DNA of 20,753 bases from CAYUEN01 sp964443745. Lineage in GTDB: Bacteria > Campylobacterota > Campylobacteria > Campylobacterales > QNZT01. How positions within the stretch are numbered: the first letter of the stretch is position 1; each line of letters begins with the position of its first letter. Position numbers and translations under genes: made by a program. The notes under the pieces were generated by a model. That model made no database searches and was not told where the DNA came from. It was given only the letters and a program-made list of their open reading frames with translations. This document shows, one piece after another, positions 15,541-20,753 of the stretch. The DNA lies in contig CAYUEN010000033.1 in NCBI GenBank assembly GCA_964443745.1, positions 1 to 20,753 of the forward strand, read 5' to 3'.

Positions 15541-15935
15541 TGAAACTCTCTATCAACTCTCCTTGTCCGTGCGGAAGCGGCAAAAAATATAAAAAGTGTT
15601 GCCAAATCTATCACAAAGGGGCTATTGCCAAGGATGCTTTGACTCTTATGAAAAGCAGATACTCCGCATTTGCGGCGGGTGAAGTGAAGTATATCTCTAA
15701 AACTTCCACCTTTCAAAAAGATTTGGATGAGCTTAGAGCCTTTTGTAACGGATGTAGCTTTTTGGGACTTGAGATAGTGGAGTATATGGAGGGTGAGAGT
15801 GAGGCGTTTGTAACTTTTATAGTGAAGATGGAGTGTGGTGGAGATGATGCATCTTTTAGCGAAAAGAGTAGATTTATAAAAAAAGATGGAAAATGGTTTT
15901 ATGAGAGTGGAGAGATTTTAGAAAATATGATATAA
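15540..15935 (+). CDS. YchJ-like SEC-C motif protein
   Basis: This 131-residue protein of the YchJ (UPF0225) family starts at a GTG that overlaps the hypE stop by one base (TAGTG). The N-terminus has the zinc-binding SEC-C motif CPCGSGKKYKKCC, followed by family features LMKSRYSAFAAGE, YISKTS and KSRFIKKDGKWFYESGE. E. coli YchJ has a second SEC-C motif at its C-terminus, which is missing here. The fold is NTF2-like. The function is unknown, possibly protein or nucleic-acid binding through zinc. Reading the frame further upstream only retraces hypE sequence in another frame, so the GTG start is preferred. Coupled translation with hypE is notable but does not prove a role in hydrogenase maturation. 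Confidence 0.85.
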   Translation: MKLSINSPCPCGSGKKYKKCCQIYHKGAIAKDALTLMKSRYSAFAAGEVKYISKTSTFQKDLDELRAFCNGCSFLGLEIVEYMEGESEAFVTFIVKMECGGDDASFSEKSRFIKKDGKWFYESGEILENMI

Positions 15936-15936
15936 T
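15931..15936 (+). promoter_or_regulatory. Putative -10 box of the toxin-antitoxin pair
   Basis: TATAAT lies exactly at the end of the YchJ-like gene, 36 bases before the antitoxin ATG, in AT-rich sequence. An AAAAGGA ribosome-binding site follows at 15957-15963. No consensus -35 is visible. Such a promoter would free the cassette from the hyp operon. Confidence 0.4.
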
Positions 15937-15971
15937 AAATACTAAAAAAGATACTTAAAAGGATACTAAAC

Positions 15972-16229
15972 ATGGAACAAATATATGCAAACTATACAGC
16001 AAGTATAACTGAACTTAAAAAATCTCCAACTAAACTTCTTGAGATGTCAGGAAATGAACCAATAGCGATATTAAATCATAATAAACCAAGTGCATATATG
16101 ATTCCTGCTGAAATGTTTGAAAAGATGATGGATATTTTAGATGAATATTTTTTAGCTAAGGATGTTGAAGAGAGGTTAAATTATAAAGAAGATGAACTTA
16201 TTAAGGTTGATATAGATGAGCTTATATGA
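15972..16229 (+). CDS. Antitoxin, Phd/YefM family
   Basis: This 85-residue protein resembles Phd/YefM antitoxins: an N-terminal DNA-binding half (ASITELKKSPTKLLEM, then EPIAILNHNKPSAYMIPAEMFEKMMD) and an acidic C-terminal tail (KEDELIKVDIDELI) that would wrap the toxin. AAAAGGA precedes the ATG. It overlaps the toxin gene by 14 bases, the usual coupling for such pairs. It is expected to neutralise the neighbouring RelE-like toxin and repress their shared promoter. Base composition is much more AT-rich than in the hyp genes, which suggests acquisition by transfer. Confidence 0.85.
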   Translation: MEQIYANYTASITELKKSPTKLLEMSGNEPIAILNHNKPSAYMIPAEMFEKMMDILDEYFLAKDVEERLNYKEDELIKVDIDELI

Positions 16230-16500
16230 GTTAAAGTTTACAAAACTTTCATATAAAGAGTGGAAAAAGTTAGATACTACTATAAAAGTTCAATTTCAAA
16301 AAAAGTTAAAGTCTATTTTAAAAAATCCAAAAATCCCTTCAAACAAATTGAGCGGATATGAAAATATTTATAAAATAAAACTAAAAAGTAGTGGTTATAG
16401 ACTTGCTTATGAAGTCAAAGATAAAGAGATAATAGTTTTAGTATTAAAGATAGGCAAAAGAGACAAATTTTATGATATATTAAAAGATATGTTCAAATAA
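16216..16500 (+). CDS. RelE/ParE-superfamily toxin
   Basis: This basic 94-residue protein is of the RelE/YoeB/ParE superfamily. Features are the N-terminal strand YELKFTKLSYKEWKKLD, a helix rich in Lys, LSGYENIYKIKLKSSGYRLAYEV (the typical core around an Arg that lies in the active site of RelE members), and the closing VLVLKIGKRDKFYDILKDMFK. The KRD-x-FYD ending resembles RelE mRNA interferases more than ParE gyrase poisons, so ribosome-dependent mRNA cleavage is the likely activity. The ATG lies 14 bases inside the antitoxin gene. Its stop overlaps the start of a decayed glycosylase gene (TAATG). Confidence 0.85.
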   Translation: MSLYELKFTKLSYKEWKKLDTTIKVQFQKKLKSILKNPKIPSNKLSGYENIYKIKLKSSGYRLAYEVKDKEIIVLVLKIGKRDKFYDILKDMFK

Positions 16501-16806
16501 TGCAAACTTTCACCCACCCATTTAAACCATTTATAACAACAACTCCCAAAAACACTAATCCTCGGAATTTTCCCCAGTATCAAATCGTTTGAAGAAAACT
16601 TCTACTATGCACACAAAAGAAATCTATTTTGGAGACTTTTAAGCCGAACTTTCGGTGAAGATGAGCCAAAAAGTATAGACGATAAAAAGGAGCTTTTAAA
16701 GAGATACGATATAGCCCTGCCGACCTCTTATCTACCAAGCCCGAGTCCCGCTTATGCCAGTGTCGGGTTTGAGGAGAAGTTAAAAGGGTATAGAGAGGTG
16801 TTGTAG
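16500..16806 (+). pseudogene. Decayed DNA-deoxyinosine (hypoxanthine) glycosylase-like gene, frameshifted and internally deleted
   Basis: The N-terminus THPFKPFITTTPK reads in one frame. After an A5 run at 16546-16550 the family-like sequence TLILGIFPSIKSF, ENFYYAHKRNLFWRLL continues in a second frame, so one extra A would explain the shift. The second frame then jumps from KRYDIAL straight to PTSYLPSPSPAYA and ends in FEEKLKGYREVL. In intact members of the Mug/uracil-glycosylase-like family some 65-75 residues lie between these points, so a large in-frame deletion is inferred. Both lesions would destroy activity. The start overlaps the toxin stop. It is a remnant of base-excision repair, lying on the same stretch as the intact endonuclease III gene further on. 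Confidence 0.7.
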
Positions 16807-16865
16807 TGATTTTTGATAAATGGTAAAAAATAATATGAAGAAAATAAGTGCTAATCTTGCCTTTT

Positions 16866-16923
16866 AAAAAAGCTTACAAAGATAGAGTCTATCTGTCTGT
16901 ATCTAAAAAATGAAACGATACTA
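16866..16923 (+). pseudogene. Broken partial copy of the downstream ATPase gene
   Basis: About 58 bases here closely match 17148-17210 in the intact ATPase gene, including the words for KAY-DRVYL-VSKK, but they then meet a stop and a length change in the A-run. Similarity upstream (from about 16843) is weak. It looks like the leftover of a second copy or of an imperfect tandem duplication. The rest of 16807-16941 holds nothing that I can recognise. Confidence 0.6.
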
Positions 16924-16941
16924 TTTCTTATCGTAACCACG

Positions 16942-17004
16942 ATTACAGTAATTGACATTACAATAAAATATAGATACAATTATAGTAATAGAAATTACAG
17001 TAAT
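16942..17004 (+). promoter_or_regulatory. Strong sigma70 promoter with repeated ATTACAGTAAT palindromes
   Basis: TTGACA (16952-16957) and TACAAT (16975-16980) with a 17-base spacer make a near-consensus sigma70 promoter for the ATPase gene. The palindrome ATTAC-A-GTAAT occurs at 16942-16952 and 16994-17004, with a one-base variant ATTATAGTAAT at 16979-16989. A half-site ATTAC lies at 16957-16961. The copies flank the -35 and cover the -10/start region, the usual place for a repressor. Pairs are spaced 15 bases apart. Confidence 0.65.
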
Positions 17005-17025
17005 GAAGGTTACTGAAGGTGTAAA

Positions 17026-18330
17026 ATGAAATTTTACGATAGAGTAGATGAACTTAAAAATTTACAAGAGATAAAAAAGGCTTCTTTGAAGTCATCTAAA
17101 ATGACAATAATTTATGGGCGAAGAAGAGTAGGAAAAACTACGCTTGTAAAAAAGGCTTATGAAGATAGAGTATATCTGTTTGTCTCTAAAAAAAATGAAG
17201 CGATACTTTGTGAAGAGTTTGTTGATGTTATCTCAAATAGTTTGGATATAAAGATTTTAGGCGAGTTTAGAAGCTTTGCAAAGCTGTTTGAGTATCTGAT
17301 GCAACTATCGATTGATAAGCCTTTTACTTTGATAATCGATGAGTTTCAAGAGTTTTTGTATATCAATAGCTCTATTTTTAGCGATATTCAAAATATTTGG
17401 GATGAGTATAAAGACAAAAGCAAACTCAATCTCATCTTTTGCGGTTCGATATATTCGCTGATGAAAAAGATTTTTGAAAACAAAAAAGAGCCACTATTTA
17501 ATAGAGCCAATAACAAAATCTTGCTAAAGCCTTTTGATATAGCAACTATAAAAGAGATTTTAAAAGATAACAATCCGAACTTCACTAACTTTGATTTGCT
17601 AAGTTTTTATATCTTTAGTGGTGGTGTGGCGAAGTATGTGGAGAGCTTTTATGAAAAAGGGGCTTTTAGTCATGAGAGTATGTTAGAAGTTATTTTTAGT
17701 CAAAATTCACTCTTTATCGAAGAAGGGAAAAATGTTTTAATAGAAGAGTTTGGCAAAGAATACACGACTTATTTTTCTATACTTTCTTTGATTGCCAGCT
17801 CAAAAACAAGTAGAAGCGAGATAGAGAGTATCTTGGAAAAAAATATCGGTGGGTATTTGGATAGGCTTGAAAACGAGTATGGCATCATCAAAAAGATAAA
17901 GCCTATTTTATCAAAAGAGGGAAGCAGAAGTGTAAAATACGAGATAATCGATAACTTTTTGGCTTTTTGGTTTAGGTTTATTTTTAAATATAAAAGTGCT
18001 ATTGAGATTGAGAATTTTGATTTTGTAAAAGAGGTTGTAAAAAGAGATTTCAACACTTTTGCTGGTAAGTTTTTGGAGAAATATTTTAAAGAAAAACTGG
18101 CTTTAACTAAAAAGTTTTCACAAATAGGCTCTTACTGGGAAAGGGGTAATAAAAATGAGATAGATATAGTAGCTATAAATGAGTTTGAGAAAAAAGTTTT
18201 GATAGCAGAAGTAAAATTAAACAAAGATAAAATCAGCATAAACAAACTAAAAGAAAAGTCACAAAAGTTAGAGCAAAAGTTAAAAGGTTATAGTATAGAG
18301 TATGTAGGTTTTAGCTTGGATGATATGTAA
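17026..18330 (+). CDS. AAA-type (STAND/archaeal-ATPase clade) protein with DUF234-like PD-(D/E)XK C-terminus
   Basis: This 434-residue protein has an N-terminal P-loop ATPase domain with Walker A GRRRVGKTT (residues 31-39), Walker B TLIIDEFQEF (Asp105, Glu106), and a sensor-like LIFCGS. It matches the widespread archaeal-ATPase family often annotated only as ATP-binding protein. The middle is a winged-helix-like region. The C-terminus (NFLAFWFRFIF, then Asp380 in NEIDIVA and Glu395-Val-Lys397 in IAEVKLNK) fits a DUF234-type PD-(D/E)XK nuclease core. A role in DNA mobility, defence or genome maintenance is possible but unproven. The gene is AT-rich, stands alone behind its own promoter, and has a broken partial copy just upstream, all in line with a mobile origin. 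GAAGGTG lies just before the ATG. Confidence 0.8.
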   Translation: MKFYDRVDELKNLQEIKKASLKSSKMTIIYGRRRVGKTTLVKKAYEDRVYLFVSKKNEAILCEEFVDVISNSLDIKILGEFRSFAKLFEYLMQLSIDKPFTLIIDEFQEFLYINSSIFSDIQNIWDEYKDKSKLNLIFCGSIYSLMKKIFENKKEPLFNRANNKILLKPFDIATIKEILKDNNPNFTNFDLLSFYIFSGGVAKYVESFYEKGAFSHESMLEVIFSQNSLFIEEGKNVLIEEFGKEYTTYFSILSLIASSKTSRSEIESILEKNIGGYLDRLENEYGIIKKIKPILSKEGSRSVKYEIIDNFLAFWFRFIFKYKSAIEIENFDFVKEVVKRDFNTFAGKFLEKYFKEKLALTKKFSQIGSYWERGNKNEIDIVAINEFEKKVLIAEVKLNKDKISINKLKEKSQKLEQKLKGYSIEYVGFSLDDM

Positions 18331-18388
18331 GAGTAAAAAATGTTAGCAACACAGATAAAAAAGGCGAAAGCAAAAAACTTGAACTAAA

Positions 18389-18522
18389 AGAAGAGCCGAA
18401 TTTTTAAGTATAGTCTAACCGACAAGAGCAAGAGAACACTTTTCAATATGACTAAAAAAAGCATTTTGGAAAAGATAGGCAAAACAAAAGGAAGTTACTA
18501 CATCTTAAAGAGAGCTAAATGA
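18389..18522 (+). pseudogene. Remnant of a winged-helix gene C-terminus
   Basis: An open stretch with no start codon ends at a TGA (18520-18522) that overlaps the nth ATG. Its translation SLTDKSKRTLFNMTKK, then ILEKIGKTKGSYYIL, resembles the last winged-helix domain of Fic-type or AAA-4-type regulators, shortened by deletion. A preceding piece, KKLELKEEPNF, lies in another frame and ends in a stop. The parent gene is not identified. The 58 bases between the ATPase stop and 18389 show nothing else. Confidence 0.4.
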
Positions 18523-19175
18523 GCAAATATTCACATCATAAGATAAACATCTGCCAAATCATAAAAGATATCAAAAATGTACTACCCCAAGACTTCCCGG
18601 CACTAAAACTAAGAAGCGCTTACAAACGAAACCCCTATACCATCCTTATGGTTACGCTTTTGAGCCTTAGAAGCAAAGACGAAAAGACCGCCATCGTGGC
18701 AAAGAGACTTTTTAACGACATCCAAACCCCTCAAGAGCTTTTAAAAGTGCCGATGGAAGAGCTTGAGGAGGCGATCAAGCCGATCGGTATGCAAAAGCAA
18801 AAGGCAAGAACGCTGATGGAGGTTTCACAAACCTTGATCGATCGATTCAAAGGCGAGGTGCCAAGGAGTAAAGAGGCGCTACTTAGCATCAAAGGGATAG
18901 GCGAAAAGACGGCAAATATCGTCATCAACAACGCTTTTTCACTCGATACGATCGCCGTAGATACCCATGTGCATCGCATCTGCAACCTGCTTGGCATCAT
19001 CGATACCAAAAGCGAACTTGAAAGCTCGAAAGTGCTCAACGAAATCGTCCCAAAAGAGTGCAAAAGCATCTTTAACTTCCATATCGTGGCATTCGGGCAG
19101 ACGATTTGTCGGGTGCATCAACCGCTTTGTAAAGAGTGCCCATTAAAAGAGATCTGCAAAGCTTACGCATCATGA
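18519..19175 (+). CDS. nth: Endonuclease III (DNA glycosylase/AP lyase)
   Basis: This 218-residue base-excision repair enzyme removes oxidised pyrimidines and nicks abasic sites. The helix-hairpin-helix LLSIKGIGEKTANIV carries the catalytic Lys, and IAVDTHVHRICN carries the catalytic Asp. The C-terminal [4Fe-4S] cluster is Cys-x6-Cys-x2-Cys-x5-Cys (ICRVHQPLCKECPLKEIC). The usual N-terminal LSAQT-type motif reads LLSLRSKDEKT, a variant seen in some divergent members, so substrate preference may differ from E. coli Nth. Base composition returns to that of the hyp genes at this point. It overlaps hypX by ATGA, which ties its translation to a hydrogenase gene with no obvious shared function. Confidence 0.92.
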   Translation: MSKYSHHKINICQIIKDIKNVLPQDFPALKLRSAYKRNPYTILMVTLLSLRSKDEKTAIVAKRLFNDIQTPQELLKVPMEELEEAIKPIGMQKQKARTLMEVSQTLIDRFKGEVPRSKEALLSIKGIGEKTANIVINNAFSLDTIAVDTHVHRICNLLGIIDTKSELESSKVLNEIVPKECKSIFNFHIVAFGQTICRVHQPLCKECPLKEICKAYAS

Positions 19176-20753
19176 CGATCGCACTTTTGGTTACGTCGTT
19201 TAACTCTCTTACGCAAAAAGTCTTCTGTTATTTGCGTGACAATGGTCACAAAGTGCGGGTGGTCTATGCGATCGACAAAGAGCAGATGATAGAGGAGATA
19301 AATGAGGTCAAGCCCGATATCATCTTTTGCCCCTTTTTGAAAAAGTATGTTCCAAGCGAGATATATGAAAACTATCCGACTTTCGTCCTACATCCGGGTC
19401 CAAGAGGCGATAGAGGAGCCTTTTCGCTCGAAAACGTCGTTTACCATGCAAAAAAAGAGTGGGGCGTGGTGATCTTGAAGATCGATGCGAAGCTTGACGG
19501 CGGAGATATCTATATACAGGAGCGTTTTGAAGTCAAAAGCCCCTTTAAAGCCAGCATCTACCGAAACGAACTCTCCGACTCCGCACTAAAAGCGATCAAA
19601 AAGTTTTTTGAAAACTACGACGACTTGACCCCCATCCCCCAAGAAAACAGCCCCATGCACCAACGCCTCACACAAGAGAACATCTCGATAGATTGGCAAA
19701 AAGATACCACCGACGAGATACTAAAAAAGATCAATACTTTAGATAGTTTCCCGGGTGTAAAAGATGAGATAGCGGGGGTGGAGGTGGAGCTCTTTGGAGC
19801 ATGGAGGGAGGAGAAGCTAAAGGGTAAGCCAAAGCAGATACTCGCCAAACGAGACGGTGCCATCTGTCTGGGGACGGTCGATGGAGCGATCTGGATAAGC
19901 CACCTCAAAGAGCCTCATCGCTTCAAACTCCCCGCCACTTATGTTTTAAAAGAGCGACTAAAAGGGATCAAAGAAGATAGACTCCCTCTGCTTTTTGACA
20001 AATCATACGAGAGCTTTTACGAAACGAGTGTCGAGATAAGAGACGAGGTGGCGTATCTTTGCTTTAACTTTCACAACGGTGCGATGAGCGCTTCGCAATG
20101 CGTGCGACTTAGATATTGTGTCGATTATCTCAAAGAGCGGTGCAAAGTGCTGGTGCTGGTTGGAGGCAGGGACTTTTTCTCAAACGGCATCCACCTAAAC
20201 ATCCTCGAAGATAGCAAAAAGCAGGGCGAAGACGGCTGGGAAAACATCAACGCTATGAACGACCTTGTCCGATCGATCCTCTTTTGTGATGAGATCGTTA
20301 CCGTCGCTTCACTGGCAAAAAACGCCGGAGCCGGCGGAGTGTTTATGGCGCTGGCGTGTGATTTTGTCGTGGCAAAAGAGGGTGTAGTACTCAACCCGCA
20401 CTATAAGACTTTGGGACTAAGCGGGAGCGAATACCACACTTACACCTTGCCAAAAAGAGTGGGAGAAAAAAGAGCGAAAGAACTACTTGAAGCATGTCTG
20501 CCCATCTCCGCAAACAAAGCGAAAGAGATAGGCATGATCGATGAGCTCTTTGGTGAGAGCGACTACTATGAGAAGCTTCATAAGTTTTGTTTGGAAAAGT
20601 ATAACGAAGATTTCATCTGGGATAAACAGGAGTTTTTAGAAAAAAATAGAGATAAAATCGAAGCTTTAAAAGAGAAAGAACTATCTATCATGCATCCGGA
20701 GTTTTGGGAGGAAGACAGCCTCTTTCACAAGTTAAGACGGGAGTTTGTCTATA
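19172..20753 (+). CDS. hypX: HypX/HoxX, aerobic CO-ligand synthesis protein (3' end outside window)
   Basis: 527 residues are visible and the frame is open to the window edge. HypX makes CO for the hydrogenase active site from a formyl group carried by tetrahydrofolate and CoA, allowing maturation in the presence of oxygen. The N-terminal half is a formyltransferase-like domain (IIFCPFLKKYVP, VLHPGPRGDRGAFSL, KIDAKLDGGDIY). The C-terminal half is an enoyl-CoA hydratase-like domain with the HypX signature GGRDFFSNGIHLN, AGAGGVFMALACD and NPHYKTLGLSGSEYHTYTLP. Family members are some 540-560 residues and end in a basic RR-x-FVY region plus a short tail, so probably only 10-35 residues are missing. 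The start overlaps nth by ATGA. It lies 3.6 kb from hypE, separated by the AT-rich island. Confidence 0.95.
   Translation, partial: MTIALLVTSFNSLTQKVFCYLRDNGHKVRVVYAIDKEQMIEEINEVKPDIIFCPFLKKYVPSEIYENYPTFVLHPGPRGDRGAFSLENVVYHAKKEWGVVILKIDAKLDGGDIYIQERFEVKSPFKASIYRNELSDSALKAIKKFFENYDDLTPIPQENSPMHQRLTQENISIDWQKDTTDEILKKINTLDSFPGVKDEIAGVEVELFGAWREEKLKGKPKQILAKRDGAICLGTVDGAIWISHLKEPHRFKLPATYVLKERLKGIKEDRLPLLFDKSYESFYETSVEIRDEVAYLCFNFHNGAMSASQCVRLRYCVDYLKERCKVLVLVGGRDFFSNGIHLNILEDSKKQGEDGWENINAMNDLVRSILFCDEIVTVASLAKNAGAGGVFMALACDFVVAKEGVVLNPHYKTLGLSGSEYHTYTLPKRVGEKRAKELLEACLPISANKAKEIGMIDELFGESDYYEKLHKFCLEKYNEDFIWDKQEFLEKNRDKIEALKEKELSIMHPEFWEEDSLFHKLRREFVY

Noticed and set aside
16942..17004. ATTACAGTAAT repeats as a CRISPR array or replication iterons
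   Set aside because: The repeats are only 11 bases, palindromic, unevenly spaced (15, 22 and 37 bases) and placed on promoter elements. No cas or replication initiator gene is near.

Overview
The window reads as a hydrogen-oxidation locus from a member of the Campylobacterota (Epsilonproteobacteria), possibly a Sulfurovum- or Nitratifractor-like chemolithotroph. The evidence is the hydABCDE gene order familiar from Wolinella and Helicobacter, the HydA and HydB sequence style, and the split hyp operon. The genus is an inference. Nearly all genes lie on the + strand, with many 4-bp ATGA overlaps.

Layout. (1) 1-1323: the end of an upstream gene, probably a small subunit, then a group-2-like cytoplasmic [NiFe]-hydrogenase large subunit with no C-terminal extension. 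(2) 1465-9526: a membrane-bound respiratory hydrogenase operon hydA-hydB-hydC, its maturation protease hydD, the degenerate HypF paralogue hydE, then hypF. hypF is interrupted by a 100-N assembly gap that hides most of its YrdC domain. (3) 9528-11110: two genes on the minus strand, an LTXXQ (Spy/CpxP-like) periplasmic protein and an outer-membrane phospholipase A. (4) 11206-15935: a periplasmic monohaem cytochrome c, a nickel/cobalt permease, hypB, hypC, hypD, hypE and a YchJ-like SEC-C protein. (5) 15972-18522: a visibly AT-rich island with a Phd/RelE-type toxin-antitoxin pair, a decayed DNA-deoxyinosine-glycosylase-like gene, a broken piece of an ATPase gene, an intact ATPase with a PD-(D/E)XK-like C-terminus behind a promoter with repeated palindromes, and a winged-helix gene remnant. 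(6) 18519-20753: an endonuclease III gene overlapping hypX, which runs off the window.

How the parts fit: the permease supplies nickel and HypB/HypC/HypD/HypE/HypF build the NiFe(CN)2CO centre. HypX would supply CO from a formyl group when oxygen is present, and HydD trims HydB. HydABC is exported by Tat and passes electrons from H2 to the quinone pool. hypA is not in the window.

The most noteworthy points are: an Asn where a proximal-cluster Cys is expected in HydA; an Asn at the usual metal-binding His of the protease HydD; a shared promoter/dyad arrangement in front of hydA and the nickel permease; and the mobile-looking AT-rich island, with repeated operator-like palindromes around a strong promoter, that separates hypX from the rest of the hyp genes.
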